Assembly (NCBI RefSeq): GCF_022458745.1
Contig: NZ_JAJJJF010000004.1
Location: forward strand, 124,001 to 188,000
Source of the DNA: Bacillus piscicola
GTDB lineage: Bacteria > Bacillota > Bacilli > Bacillales > Marinococcaceae
Reading direction: 5' to 3'
Length of the DNA: 64,000 nucleotides
Part shown: positions 36,063 through 46,894 of the stretch, one piece after another
How positions within the stretch are numbered: the stretch's first letter is position 1
How the letters are laid out: every line of letters starts with the position of its first letter
Notes under the pieces: model-generated
Database searches by the model: none
What the model was told of the DNA's origin: nothing
Seen by the model: only the letters and a program-made list of their open reading frames with translations
Program-made: the position numbers and the translations under genes

Positions 36063-36902
36063 CTAAGATGTTCTTTCCTGTGTGTCGGCTTTCGTTTTTT
36101 TCTCCGAAATGTCTTCTTTTTTATCCTCTTCTGCGCCAATGGAATCTTGAATAGAGCCGTCGATAGCATGCACAAGATAGCTGGATTTTTCGTTTACTTC
36201 GATGCGGTACATCGGTGCAAACACTTGCACTTCCCCTTCCGGCTTAAACAGACTGTAATAGCCAATTCTAACCTTCGTCACATTATCGTTAAACGAAATA
36301 ATGCCGTCATTCAGCAAGACTTCAATTGCTTTGTAGGGAGAAAGCATATCCTTTTCTTTTCCTTCTTCATTGAACTCTAAATAACTCTGTATATAGCTTT
36401 CTATTTCATTATCTTCATTCATAAAGAGAACAAGTTGGTTCTCATCGTACGTCACTACGCTATGCTCTTTATATGTCTGATGAAAGAACACTTGTTTATC
36501 CTCGCTGTCCCACTTGCTGTAGACATATCCTTTTTCGTTCCAGACGAACCGTGACAAGAAGGTATCTATGTCACGCTCTGGGTTATTTACTGGGAATGGC
36601 TCGTCTAAGGTGACTTCCACGAAACGATTGTTTAAAACGTGCACGTTATCCTCGCCGACCATCGTTATGACTTCTGTCGAAATGTCCATCGGCTCTCCAA
36701 CAATATGACTGATTTCGCTTTTATCTTCCGGCAGTTCCTCTGTTACGGTAATGTTCATTTCAGCAAGTCTTTCTTTCACCGTTGCCTGTGCTCGAACGTT
36801 AATTTCACCCGCATTTTTTTTGTCAATTAACTGGTAAAGTAAAAAAGCATTTAGAAGAAGAAACGCGATGATAAAGATGGTTTTTGTTCTACTCCAATCC
36901 AC
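36063..36902 (-). CDS. walI: WalI (YycI), negative regulator of WalK
   Basis: 279 residues. The start is taken as GTG 36902, which lies six bases after AGGAGG and gives [14 protein letters not shown], matching B. subtilis YycI; the in-frame ATG at 36908 directly abuts the ribosome site. One N-terminal membrane helix is followed by an extracytoplasmic region. With WalH it holds WalK inactive in the membrane. It overlaps the end of walH by 14 bp, indicating translational coupling. Confidence 0.92.
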   Translation of the reverse strand: MDWSRTKTIFIIAFLLLNAFLLYQLIDKKNAGEINVRAQATVKERLAEMNITVTEELPEDKSEISHIVGEPMDISTEVITMVGEDNVHVLNNRFVEVTLDEPFPVNNPERDIDTFLSRFVWNEKGYVYSKWDSEDKQVFFHQTYKEHSVVTYDENQLVLFMNEDNEIESYIQSYLEFNEEGKEKDMLSPYKAIEVLLNDGIISFNDNVTKVRIGYYSLFKPEGEVQVFAPMYRIEVNEKSSYLVHAIDGSIQDSIGAEEDKKEDISEKKTKADTQERTS

Positions 36903-38220
36903 TTTCATCCTCCTTCTCTTCAGGGGCAACTGAATACCATGCTCCGTCATACTTCACGTACCAGCTGGGCTCGAAGCGTACGACAAGGTTTTCTGTTTTG
37001 TCCATGGCGTACCCTACCCGAATATCTTCGACCTCTTTTATGTCAAATTGTTTTTTAACGTAACGAAGGATCTCTTGTCCAGATGCTAAGGTTTTCGATC
37101 CTTTCGTATCAATAGGGCTTTCATCCATATTAAACAAAGGACGGGAAAACTCCGTAACTTGTCCGCCCGATCTCGAAACAGTAATAGACGCGAGATCACG
37201 ACCGCGAGATTCAAAGACTGGGAGACCCGCGATAATCATCCGGTACGTGGCGCTTTCTTTTTTACGGTACTGCTGCCAGTCATACAAACGATAATAATCT
37301 GTCCAGCCTCCTCGCGAATTAATAAAGTCAAATGTCGTCGTAACGACATGATGCTGCTGGGTGTCTTTAGAACTTTCGCTATAGACAGGATTCACATACG
37401 TGAGATAGTCGCCATTCTCGTCCAAGCTCATCATACGGTTACCGTCTGTAAAGGAAGCTTCTTGATTATCTTGGTGATACTGCCTGACATAATCAGCATC
37501 ACTAAACAACAGTTGTAAATAATCATTATAATTAATAGTGGTGGTCGTATCGGATAGATAACTATAAGCAACCGGTCTTTCTGGAAGAAAGAGTGTTTTC
37601 GGAATGACCGTGTTTCCCTCAACTTTAAACGGGAAAACGGCCGGGTAATTGCTCATGTTGAGAATATAACGCTCTCTAAAAGTGGACAAACTAAAGTTCG
37701 TTTCTCCCTCTAACACCACCGGCTCCTCATAAGAAATGAATTTCACCCGCAGCTTCTCACTATCCCCACCCTTGTCAATAAAAATAATGCGATCGACCGA
37801 CTCAATAGAAAAATAAGGGATGTCTGCTTCGAAGTTTAACATTCTTTCCAGTGCTTCCCCCGGAATAGGGGCAGGAAATATAAGTTCCGCTGCGCGTTGG
37901 CCCTCATATATTTCATTTTCACGAAACCCTTGATTTAACGTAATATTTTCAAAGCGGGAATCAAGCACTTGTTGGTAAAACGTAGAAAGCAAGTGATCGG
38001 TTCCGTCCAGTCCGTGATGACGGTTTCCATTATGCAAAATCAGCTGTTCCGGTTCAATGACATCCTTTAGCATAAGTTCTTCTCCCGGGCTTTCACTCGG
38101 AAGGTAATCCGATTCGTTTAATAACGCATAATTTGGCTGATAGGTCCAAAGCTGCCATGTTAACAAGACACTGATCGCTACCAATATGGTTAACGTCCAG
38201 GATTTTACACGTTCTTTCAT
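36889..38220 (-). CDS. walH: WalH (YycH), negative regulator of WalK
   Basis: 443 residues from ATG 38220, which overlaps the walK stop as ATGA. One N-terminal membrane anchor (KSWTLTILVAISVLLTWQLW) and a large extracytoplasmic domain containing SYLSDTTTTINYNDYLQLLFSDADYV and the C-terminal IRVGYAMDKTENLVVRFEPSWYVKYDG. It works with WalI to restrain the WalK kinase. Third gene of the operon. Confidence 0.93.
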   Translation of the reverse strand: MKERVKSWTLTILVAISVLLTWQLWTYQPNYALLNESDYLPSESPGEELMLKDVIEPEQLILHNGNRHHGLDGTDHLLSTFYQQVLDSRFENITLNQGFRENEIYEGQRAAELIFPAPIPGEALERMLNFEADIPYFSIESVDRIIFIDKGGDSEKLRVKFISYEEPVVLEGETNFSLSTFRERYILNMSNYPAVFPFKVEGNTVIPKTLFLPERPVAYSYLSDTTTTINYNDYLQLLFSDADYVRQYHQDNQEASFTDGNRMMSLDENGDYLTYVNPVYSESSKDTQQHHVVTTTFDFINSRGGWTDYYRLYDWQQYRKKESATYRMIIAGLPVFESRGRDLASITVSRSGGQVTEFSRPLFNMDESPIDTKGSKTLASGQEILRYVKKQFDIKEVEDIRVGYAMDKTENLVVRFEPSWYVKYDGAWYSVAPEEKEDESGLE

Positions 38221-40043
38221 TCAGCAACACTCGCTTTTTTACTATAGGAATAAGGAAGCGTTACAGAGAGGGTTGTTCCCTTTTTCCAAACACTCTCTAC
38301 ACTAATTTTTCCACCGTGAGCCTGGACTAGTTCTTTCGCAATGGCAAGCCCAAGACCTGTTCCGCCAAGATTGCGAGCTCTCGCCTTGTCCACTCTATAA
38401 AAACGCTCGAATATTTTATCTTGATTCTCCTTTGGAATACCGACGCCTTCGTCTGTTACCTCAATATCAACGCCATTGGCTTTTGTGATCACCTGAACCG
38501 TGATGATACCACCGTCAGGCGAGTATTTGACAGCATTCGAGACGATATTGTCGAACACTTGCACCATTTTATCTTTATCCATCTCCACATAGACGGAATA
38601 CCTTGGGAAATAGCGATGAAATTCGATATTTTTGTCTTTCGTCACCATCTCAAAACGTTCGGTTATTTGATTTAATAACTCTACTATATCTGTCGGTGCG
38701 TATGTTAGTTGCAGTTCATCATTATCCATCCGTGACAACTGCAATAAATCGTTAACAAGCCGAATCATTCGCTCGGTTTCATTTTGAGTCACTTTTAAAA
38801 ATCGCGGTCCGAGACTTTCATCAGCCATTGCCCCGTCCTCCAAGGCTTCCAAGTAACTCCTTAACGTGGTAAGCGGCGTCCGCAGTTCATGGGAAACATT
38901 TGCCACGAATTCGCGGCGTTCTCTTTCGATTTTCTCCTTTTCGGTTACATCATGCAAAATCGTAATCAAACCATTCACCGGGCCATCCTCATTACGAATC
39001 ACCGAAAAGTGAGCCTCCATAATGAACTCTTCATACTCACTACTGAAATCAAGCAAGATAGCATCGTTGTAATCATACAAATCACTCGGTGTGACCGTCT
39101 CCTCCAAACTCAAGGTGTCTGTCAACAATGCTCCTATTACATCGCGGCTGTCTACATGTAATAGACTCTCCGCTCTTTTGTTCATCAAAATAATGCGTCC
39201 CAGTTCATCCGTCGCAATGACACCATCCGTCATGTGAGTTAAGACAGAACTGAGCTTTTTCCGTTCCCCTTCCGTATCCGCATGGGCCACTTTTAAACGT
39301 TGCGTCAGCGTATTAAAAGATTCAGCCAACTGTCCGATCTCATCCTGGCCATACACATGCACACGCCGGGAAAAGTCTCCTTCCCCCATGACCCGTGCTT
39401 GTTTCCTCATATCGACGATTGGCCGCGTAATGGTTTGCGAGACCAATATACCGAGAACAGCCGTGATCACGAGCGCAATAATGGTGCCGTTAAAAAAAAT
39501 GCCGTTGATCTCTTCCATTTCTTTGTAAATGCCTTCCATGGAAGCTTCAATGTAGATAGCCCCCATCACTTCTCCATCTGACTCTACCGGCTGTGCCATC
39601 ACCCGAATACGGTCCCCTGTTTCTCGTTCTCGTACGATGGTAGCATCCTCATTACCAAGAAGGGCCCGCTCCACTCGCACATTTGTACTTTGCTGGCCGA
39701 CGATATCCTGGTCTTGCCAATTTGACGTACCTAAGACTTTTTGATTGGAGTCAATGACTTGTACTTCCGAGTTTTCAATCGAGAAAAATTCCTGTAATAG
39801 ATCCTCGATGTTGCTTTCAATAGGTTCATCTTCCGGGTTGCGATCCCGTGTCATTTCCTGACGAACGTTATATTTTAACAAGTCAGCCCGTTCCTCTAAC
39901 ATATTAAAATAATTATCTTCAAGCTGAGCTCCCAGTTCGCGCGTAAAATAGACACCAATCACTTGAATCGCAATAAAAATAAGCAACATAAAAACGACGA
40001 TCATTTTCACATGAATCGATCTTACAAAATCGATAATTCTCAT
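38217..40043 (-). CDS. walK: Sensor histidine kinase WalK (YycG)
   Basis: 608 residues from ATG 40043. Order of domains: membrane helix about 12-34, extracytoplasmic sensor to about 182, second helix 183-203, HAMP, PAS (about 260-365), HisKA with His385 in ANVSHELRTPLTTL, and HATPase with NIVSNAVKYSPDGG, DEGVGIPKENQDKIFERFYRV and GTGLGLAI. It senses peptidoglycan state and controls WalR, the essential regulator of wall hydrolases. Two bases separate it from walR. Confidence 0.97.
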   Translation of the reverse strand: MRIIDFVRSIHVKMIVVFMLLIFIAIQVIGVYFTRELGAQLEDNYFNMLEERADLLKYNVRQEMTRDRNPEDEPIESNIEDLLQEFFSIENSEVQVIDSNQKVLGTSNWQDQDIVGQQSTNVRVERALLGNEDATIVRERETGDRIRVMAQPVESDGEVMGAIYIEASMEGIYKEMEEINGIFFNGTIIALVITAVLGILVSQTITRPIVDMRKQARVMGEGDFSRRVHVYGQDEIGQLAESFNTLTQRLKVAHADTEGERKKLSSVLTHMTDGVIATDELGRIILMNKRAESLLHVDSRDVIGALLTDTLSLEETVTPSDLYDYNDAILLDFSSEYEEFIMEAHFSVIRNEDGPVNGLITILHDVTEKEKIERERREFVANVSHELRTPLTTLRSYLEALEDGAMADESLGPRFLKVTQNETERMIRLVNDLLQLSRMDNDELQLTYAPTDIVELLNQITERFEMVTKDKNIEFHRYFPRYSVYVEMDKDKMVQVFDNIVSNAVKYSPDGGIITVQVITKANGVDIEVTDEGVGIPKENQDKIFERFYRVDKARARNLGGTGLGLAIAKELVQAHGGKISVESVWKKGTTLSVTLPYSYSKKASVAE

Positions 40044-40045
40044 TA

Positions 40046-40753
40046 TTACTTCTCCTGATCAGGATGCTTTAAGTAATAACCGACTCCCCGTCTTGTTACG
40101 ATCCACGTCGGATAACTCGGATTATCCTCGACTTTTTCCCGCAAACGCCGGACGGTTACATCCACTGTTCGAACATCCCCAAAGTAGTCATATCCCCACA
40201 CAGCTTGCAGCAAATGTTCCCTTGTCATCACTTGTCCAATGTGACGAGCAAGATAGTAAATTAACTCAAATTCCCTATGTGTCAAATCGACAGGAGCGTT
40301 TCGTTTAGACACTAAATAAGCATCCGGATCAATAACTAACTCCCCAATTTCGATCTGCTTCTGCTTCGATTGATTGTCTTCCGGAACGGCCTGTTGACGA
40401 CGCAGATTCGCCTTCACTCTGGCAATCAATTCTCTTGTGCTGAATGGCTTGGTGACATAGTCATCTGCTCCTAATTCAAGTCCAAGCACTTTATCAATCT
40501 CAGCGTCTTTCGCCGTTAGCATGATTATGGGCATCTCATGGTTTTTACGAATTTCCCGACACACTTCCATGCCATCTTTTTGCGGAAGCATAATATCAAG
40601 CAAAACAAGATCCGGTGTAAAATCATCTACCTTTTCAAGAGCTTGATTGCCATCATAGGCTACCTCCACTTGGAACCCTTCTTTTTTTAAATTAAACTCC
40701 AGAATATCCGCAATTGGCTGCTCATCATCCACTACTAGGATTTTCTCGTCCAT
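40046..40753 (-). CDS. walR: Response regulator WalR (YycF)
   Basis: 235 residues from ATG 40753 (GGAG upstream). An OmpR/PhoB-type regulator: receiver domain with phosphoacceptor Asp53 ([10 protein letters not shown]), Thr and Lys switch residues in LTAKDAE and VTKPFS, and a winged-helix domain ending [13 protein letters not shown]. It is the first gene of walRKHIJ and activates autolysin genes needed for wall growth. The upstream stretch 40754-41034 must hold the operon promoter, but no strong -35/-10 pair stands out to me. Confidence 0.97.
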   Translation of the reverse strand: MDEKILVVDDEQPIADILEFNLKKEGFQVEVAYDGNQALEKVDDFTPDLVLLDIMLPQKDGMEVCREIRKNHEMPIIMLTAKDAEIDKVLGLELGADDYVTKPFSTRELIARVKANLRRQQAVPEDNQSKQKQIEIGELVIDPDAYLVSKRNAPVDLTHREFELIYYLARHIGQVMTREHLLQAVWGYDYFGDVRTVDVTVRRLREKVEDNPSYPTWIVTRRGVGYYLKHPDQEK

Positions 40754-41034
40754 TTGCCGTCGCTCCATTCCCTTATTGGTGTAAAGTTTTATCCAATCTT
40801 GCATAGACTGCTTGAAATCTTTTATATAATCGTAGTTCTGACAGGCTCTCACCCACACTGTCCAACCCTTTATTCTTTTTTATGACCTAAACGCTAGAAG
40901 ACACCGACTGAGAAGGTCATTTCCTTATCCATTGTAACACAGCCTGTCTCCTCTTCCGTGACCTCTTCATGAATTGGTCCGTTTTTCGTATGCTCTTTTC
41001 AGTCGTTACTGCGAATCGACTTCTACACCTATAC

Positions 41035-41060
41035 AAAAAACGCCTGGATTCATCCAGACG
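41035..41060 (-). terminator. Terminator of the tRNA operon
   Basis: CGCCTGGAT at 41041-41049 pairs with 41052-41060 (one G-T) with a two-base loop, followed by six T residues on the minus strand, 20 bp after tRNA-Phe. Confidence 0.88.
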
Positions 41061-41080
41061 TAACACATTCATCAGTTAAA

Positions 41081-41156
<76 letters not shown>

Positions 41157-41294
41157 ATTTTAGGTTTTACTGCTATTCTATTTTGCAGCGTATTGCATTC
41201 AGTCCGTTCCTCTGTCCTTTCCTCTTCTGGCAAAAGCTTCGATGCTTGTGCGTCAAGGACAACTCGTGGTGAATTCGGTGATGCTTTGCTCGTT

Positions 41295-41319
41295 GCTCTA
41301 CCGACTGAGCTATCGAGCC
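41295..41319 (-). pseudogene. 5' fragment of tRNA-Phe
   Basis: 25 bases identical to the first 25 nt of the tRNA-Phe at 41156 (acceptor 5' strand and D-arm), then unrelated sequence. It lies between tRNA-Asp and tRNA-Phe. No anticodon arm, so not functional as a tRNA. The rest of 41157-41341 holds no gene. Confidence 0.85.
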
Positions 41320-41341
41320 ATCTATCTTTTTTTAGTTATAA

Positions 41342-41417
41342 TGGCGGGCCTGACGGGAATCGAACCCGCGATCTCCTGCGTGACAGGCAGGCATGTTAAC
41401 CGCTACACCACAGGCCC
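41342..41417 (-). tRNA. tRNA-Asp (GTC)
   Basis: 76 nt with encoded CCA. Acceptor GGGCCTG/CAGGCCC, anticodon loop CTGTCAC (GTC), T-arm GGTTCGATTCC. Confidence 0.97.
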
Positions 41418-41433
41418 TTTTTGTAAAGAATAA

Positions 41434-41636
41434 GCTGCGAATCTCTTCGTCAACTGCTCTCATTTCAGGCGTCACGTGCCGGAGCACGCTCCTTCCTCAA
41501 CTCGTTTGTTTCCTCGACCTTCTTGCTTCTTCTTTACAAAAAGTCAGGGGAAACGCTGCGAATCTCTTCGTCAACTGCTCTCGTTTCAGGCGTCACGTGC
41601 TGGAGCACGCTCCTTCTTCAACTCGTTTGTTTCCTC
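41434..41636. repeat. 82-bp direct repeat pair between tRNA-fMet and tRNA-Asp
   Basis: Copies at 41434-41515 and 41555-41636 differ at about three bases; both start GCTGCGAATCTCTTCGTC and end TCGTTTGTTTCCTC. Copy 1 is flanked by 13-bp inverted repeats TTTTTGTAAAGAA (41418-41430) and its complement (41530-41542). No coding potential is evident. Confidence 0.85.
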
Positions 41637-41697
41637 TGTCAGTCTTTCTTGAGAAACAATTTGTTCAGTGACGGATCACCATACCGTAAATATGTAT

Positions 41698-41774
41698 TGG
41701 TTGCGGGGGAAGGATTTGAACCTTCGACCTCCGGGTTATGAGCCCGACGAGCTGCCAGACTGCTCCACCCCGCG
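41698..41774 (-). tRNA. Initiator tRNA-fMet (CAT)
   Basis: 77 nt with encoded CCA. First pair C1 x A72 unpaired (CGCGGGG against CCCCGCA), three G-C pairs at the anticodon stem (GGG/CCC) and anticodon CAT identify the initiator. Confidence 0.95.
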
Positions 41775-41786
41775 ATGTGAGTTGTA

Positions 41787-41862
41787 TGGTGGAGGATGAC
41801 AGGATCGAACTGCCGACCCCCTGCTTGTAAGGCAGGTGCTCTCCCAGCTGAGCTAATCCTCC
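41787..41862 (-). tRNA. tRNA-Val (TAC)
   Basis: 76 nt with encoded CCA. Acceptor GGAGGAT/ATCCTCC, D-loop AGCTCAGCTGGGAGAGC, anticodon loop CTTACAA (TAC). Confidence 0.97.
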
Positions 41863-41865
41863 ACT

Positions 41866-41940
41866 TGGTGACCCGTAGGGGATTCGAACCCCTGTTACCG
41901 CCGTGAAAGGGCGGTGTCTTAACCACTTGACCAACGGGCC
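41866..41940 (-). tRNA. tRNA-Glu (TTC)
   Basis: 75 nt with encoded CCA. Acceptor GGCCCGT/ACGGGTC (one G-T), anticodon loop CTTTCAC (TTC), T-arm GGTTCGAATCC. Confidence 0.97.
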
Positions 41941-41974
41941 TTTATCTGAATCCGTTATTTCCAATTTACTAAAA

Positions 41975-42050
41975 TGGTGAGCCATGGAGGATTCGAACCT
42001 CCGACCCTCTGATTAAAAGTCAGATGCTCTGCCAGCTGAGCTAATGGCTC
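41975..42050 (-). tRNA. tRNA-Lys (TTT)
   Basis: 76 nt with encoded CCA. Acceptor GAGCCAT/ATGGCTC, D-loop AGCTCAGCTGGCAGAGC, anticodon loop CTTTTAA (TTT). First tRNA of the cluster Lys-Glu-Val-fMet-Asp-Phe, placed between purA and walR as in B. subtilis. Confidence 0.97.
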
Positions 42051-42197
42051 GTTTCATATATGTACCATCGTCTTTCGTTCCGTGCTTCGACGATTGGCGA
42101 CAACAAAAATAATATTATCATGTTGAGTTTTAAATTACAAGTACATTTTCAAAAAATATTTCCCAAACTAATTTTCATGCTTCATATTCTTCCTATC

Positions 42198-43281
42198 ATG
42201 ACGATATTTCTCACACGGTTCTTTTTGACGATGTCATCCTCCTCTTTGACGTCGTTACTTCTCAAGCCGGATTCTTTTCGCGACTTCATCCACTCTCTTT
42301 GACGTCACTATTTCTCACACGCTTCCTTTTCGCAACGTCATCCCCTCTCTTTGACGCTGCTATTTCTCAGCCGGCTCCTTTTCACGGCGTCATCCACTCT
42401 CTCTGACGTCACTATTTCTCACACGCTTCCTTTTCGCAACGTCATCCCCTCTCTTTGACGTCGCTATTTATCGCACGGCTCTTTTTCACGACTTCATTCC
42501 CTCTCTTTAACGTCGCTATTTCTCACACGGCTCTTTTTCGCGACTTCATTCCCTCTCTTTAACGTCGCTATTTCTCACACGCTTCCTTTTCGCAACGTCA
42601 TCCCCTCTCTTTGACGCTGCTATTTCTCAGCCGGCTCCTTTTCACGGCGTCATCCACTCTCTCTGACGTCACTATTTCTCACACGCTTCCTTTTCGCAAC
42701 GTCATCCCCTCTCTTTGACGCTGCTATTTCTCAGCCGGCTCCTTTTCGCGACTTCATTCCCTCTCTTTGACGTCGCTATTTCTCACACGGCTCTTTTTCG
42801 CGACTTCATTCCCTCTCTTTGACGTCGCTATTTCTCACACGGCTCTTTTTCGCGACTCCATTCCCTCTCTTTGACGTCGTTATTTCTCACACGGCTCTTT
42901 TTCGCAACGTCATCCACTCTCTTTGACGTCGCTATTTCTCGCACGGCTCTTTTTCGCAACGTCATCCACTCTCTTTGACGTCGCTATTTCTCGCACGGCT
43001 CTTTTTTCACGACTTCATTCCCTCTCTTTAACGTCGCTATTTCTCACACGGCTCTTTTTCGCGACTCCATTCCCTCTCTTTGACGTCGTTATTTCTCACA
43101 CGCTTCCTTTTCGCAACGTCATCCCCTCTCTTTGACGTCGCTATTTCTCACACGGCTCTTTTTCGCGACTTCATTCCCTCTCTTTGACGTCGCTATTTCT
43201 CACACGGCTCTTTTTCGCGACCTCATTCCCTCTCTTTGACGTCGTTATTTCTCACACGGCTCGGTTTCACGACGTCATCCC
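42198..43281. repeat. 52-bp palindromic tandem repeat array (third locus, about 21 units)
   Basis: About 21 units of 52 bp fill the gap between tRNA-Lys and purA. Local consensus is TTTGACGTCGCTATTTCTC, then ACACGGCTCTTTTTC, then GCGACTTCATTCCCTCTC. Variant units (TTTAACGTCGC, TTTGACGCTGC, CTGACGTCAC) recur in blocks. Because 52 is not a multiple of three, apparent frames inside are not genes. Promoters for the tRNA operon must lie to its left end or within it. Confidence 0.93.
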
Positions 43282-43333
43282 TATTTTCAATGCATTTTCA
43301 ATAGGTTTGCCTTCTTAATCTGCTTTACCTACG

Positions 43334-43376
43334 AAAAAGAGCCGGTACGAAAAGGGGTTTCCTCTTCGTACGGCTC
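43334..43376 (-). terminator. Terminator of purA
   Basis: On the minus strand GAGCC-GTACGA pairs with TCGTAC-CGGCTC (43339-43376, one bulge) and runs into TTTTT. Confidence 0.85.
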
Positions 43377-43395
43377 ATGTTTTCAAAAACTATAG

Positions 43396-44703
<1,308 letters not shown>

Positions 44704-44821
44704 CTAACTTCAGCAGGCTGCTTGATATTTTAAGATTAAGCCTTCACCAAAAACCTATAACGTATGCGGTCTAATGAATCTCTTATGTAAACTCATGGAT
44801 TGCACGAAATTACCCTCGTAA

Positions 44822-44897
44822 AGTGTATCAATTTAAGAACGTAAAGTCAATCCAAACACGAACGTTGTGTTTGCTTTTTCAATATATGTTCGTAAAA
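44822..44897 (-). promoter_or_regulatory. purA promoter with candidate PurR box pair
   Basis: On the minus strand TTGACT (44850-44845) and TACACT (44827-44822) are 17 bp apart, a strong SigA promoter 137 bp before purA. Upstream, two inverted CGAAC motifs (44854-44866 and 44885-44897), 18 bp apart, each match the PurBox AWWWCCGAACWWT at about 10 of 13 positions. PurR repression of purA is known in Bacillus. The rest of 44686-44992 shows no gene. Confidence 0.6.
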
Positions 44898-44948
44898 AAG
44901 GAAACGTATCAAATAAACTACTCCTGAAGCAGTCCCTTCTTCATTAAT

Positions 44949-44990
44949 AAAAGCCTTGGAACAGATTAATTACTCTGTGCCAAGGCTTTT
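44949..44990 (-). terminator. Terminator of dnaB
   Basis: AAAAGCCTTGG at 44949-44959 pairs perfectly with CCAAGGCTTTT at 44980-44990, two bases after the stop codon; minus-strand flank TTATTAATG. Confidence 0.85.
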
Positions 44991-44992
44991 AG

Positions 44993-46357
44993 TTATGCTC
45001 CAGGCGGCGCTGCACTTTCATCGTGGCGCCTGTCCACATTTATAAACTTATTGTATTCTTTTATAAACGCAAGCTCTACCGTTCCAACCGGGCCGTTCCG
45101 CTGTTTCGCTATAATCAATTCAATGATGTTTTGATTTTCTGCTTCCTGGTCGTAATAGTCCTCCCGGTACAGAAAGGAAACGATATCCGCGTCTTGTTCA
45201 ATACTTCCCGATTCACGTAAATCGGACATCATCGGCCGCTTATCCTGACGGGACTCGACCCCACGGGATAACTGAGAAAGCGCGATAACGGGAACATCCA
45301 GCTCACGCGCTAATCCTTTCAAGCTCCGGGAAATTTCAGAGACCTCCTGCTGTCGGCTTTCTCCCCCTGTAGAGCTTCCTTGGATCAGTTGCAAGTAATC
45401 AATCACGATCATGCCAATGCCACGCTCTTGTTTGAGACGGCGGCATTTCGCGCGGATGTCATTCACTCTTATGCCAGGAGAATCATCAATGTAGATGCCG
45501 GAATCAGACAAGCTTCCCATCGCGAACGTTAACTTTTCCCAGTCTTCTTCGTTCAATGCCCCGGTTCTCATCCTCGTCGCATCAATATTTCCTTCTGCGC
45601 AAAGCATCCGCTGCGCGAGTTGAGAAGCACCCATTTCCAAACTGAAAACCGCCACGTTTTCACGGGCTTTTGTGGCTGCGTTTTGGGCAATGTTTAAGGC
45701 AAAGGCAGTCTTCCCCATTGACGGCCGTGCAGCTACGATAATCAGATCACTACGCTGGAAACCAGCGGTCATTCGATCCAGCTCGACAAACCCGCTCGAA
45801 ATACCCGTCACGTCATTTTCACGGTTTTGCAGCATCTCAATGTTGTCATAGGTTTCTAAAAGGACGTCTTTAATTGGAACGAAGGCACCCGAGCTTCTTT
45901 GATGAGCCACTTCCAAAATAGAACGCTCTGCGTGATCTAAAACTATTTCTACTTCTTCTTCACTTTCATATCCTTCTGTAGCAATTTCGGTTGCGGTTTG
46001 GATTAACCGGCGCAGAAGTGATTTCTCTTGAACAATCTTACTGTAATAGCCTACGTTAGCAGCAGTAGGAACAGAGTTAGCCAAGTCTGTTAAGTAGGAG
46101 ATACCCCCTACCTCCTCCAGCCAATTGTAGTTTTGCAGAAGAGAAGTGACGGTCACGAGATCAACAGGATCCCCTTTTTCCCCGATTTCCAGCATGGCAC
46201 GAAAAATACGCTGATGAGCGGCCCGATAAAAGTCTTCCGGTGTTAAGCGTTCCGATGCCGCAACGAGTGCCTCACTTTCAAGAAAGACAGCTCCAATTAC
46301 GGCTTGTTCCGCTTCAATATTCTGAGGTGGTTTTCGGTCTGTGTAAACATCATTCAT
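44993..46357 (-). CDS. dnaB: Replicative DNA helicase (DnaB; called DnaC in B. subtilis)
   Basis: 454 residues from ATG 46357 (AGGAAG upstream). N-terminal primase-interacting domain (PPQNIEAEQAVIGAVFLES), linker, and RecA-like helicase domain with Walker A ARPSMGKTAFALN, Walker B GMIVIDYLQLIQG and the arginine-finger region near the C-terminus (FREDYYDQ-like LYREDYYDQE). The hexamer unwinds DNA at the fork. It lies downstream of rplI with a weak intervening terminator, a conserved order. Confidence 0.97.
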   Translation of the reverse strand: MNDVYTDRKPPQNIEAEQAVIGAVFLESEALVAASERLTPEDFYRAAHQRIFRAMLEIGEKGDPVDLVTVTSLLQNYNWLEEVGGISYLTDLANSVPTAANVGYYSKIVQEKSLLRRLIQTATEIATEGYESEEEVEIVLDHAERSILEVAHQRSSGAFVPIKDVLLETYDNIEMLQNRENDVTGISSGFVELDRMTAGFQRSDLIIVAARPSMGKTAFALNIAQNAATKARENVAVFSLEMGASQLAQRMLCAEGNIDATRMRTGALNEEDWEKLTFAMGSLSDSGIYIDDSPGIRVNDIRAKCRRLKQERGIGMIVIDYLQLIQGSSTGGESRQQEVSEISRSLKGLARELDVPVIALSQLSRGVESRQDKRPMMSDLRESGSIEQDADIVSFLYREDYYDQEAENQNIIELIIAKQRNGPVGTVELAFIKEYNKFINVDRRHDESAAPPGA

Positions 46358-46391
46358 TTCCGTCTTCCTGCCTTTCGCAAACCGAACTTAG

Positions 46392-46424
46392 AAAAAGCGC
46401 AAGCACTGCATCATAGCACTTGCG
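46392..46424 (-). terminator. Terminator between rplI and dnaB
   Basis: A 10-bp stem with G-U pairs (CGCAAGTGCT type, 46398-46407 with 46415-46424) followed by TTTTT on the minus strand. Some read-through into dnaB is likely. Confidence 0.75.
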
Positions 46425-46450
46425 TTCCAAAGATTAATAACTCAACGTAT

Positions 46451-46894
46451 TTATTCTTCTACCACATGTACTGAGACAGTCGCCGTTACTTGTGGATGAA
46501 TTTTGATAGGTACTTTTGTTACACCGAGGGAGCGTATTGGATCGTTAAGCTCTATTTTCCGTTTATCCACCTTCATATTCATCTGCTTTAACGTTTCTGC
46601 TATTTGCTTTGTAGATACTGCTCCAAAGAGGCGACCGCCCTCTCCGGCTTTTGCTTTCACTGTAACGGTCGTATTTTCTAGTTTCTTTTTATATTCTTTT
46701 GCTTCCTCAAGCTGTTCTTTCGCTTTCTTATCGTCACTTGCTTGTTTCGCCTGCAAATTCTTCATGTTCCCTTTGGTTGCCTCTACAGCCAAATTATTAG
46801 GAAATAAATAGTTGCGCGCGTATCCTTCCGAAACGTTCTTTATTTCTCCCTTTTTCCCTTTGCCTTTCACATCTTGTTGAAAAATTACTTTCAT
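46451..46894 (-). CDS. rplI: 50S ribosomal protein L9
   Basis: 147 residues from ATG 46894, overlapping the gdpP stop as [44 protein letters not shown] is the L9 signature, followed by the long connecting helix and the C-terminal RNA-binding domain. L9 binds 23S rRNA at the base of the L1 stalk. Confidence 0.98.
   Translation of the reverse strand: MKVIFQQDVKGKGKKGEIKNVSEGYARNYLFPNNLAVEATKGNMKNLQAKQASDDKKAKEQLEEAKEYKKKLENTTVTVKAKAGEGGRLFGAVSTKQIAETLKQMNMKVDKRKIELNDPIRSLGVTKVPIKIHPQVTATVSVHVVEE

Noticed and set aside
42198-43281. CRISPR array
   Set aside because: Period is 52 bp with similar sequence throughout; there are no unique spacers bounded by identical repeats, no leader and no cas genes.
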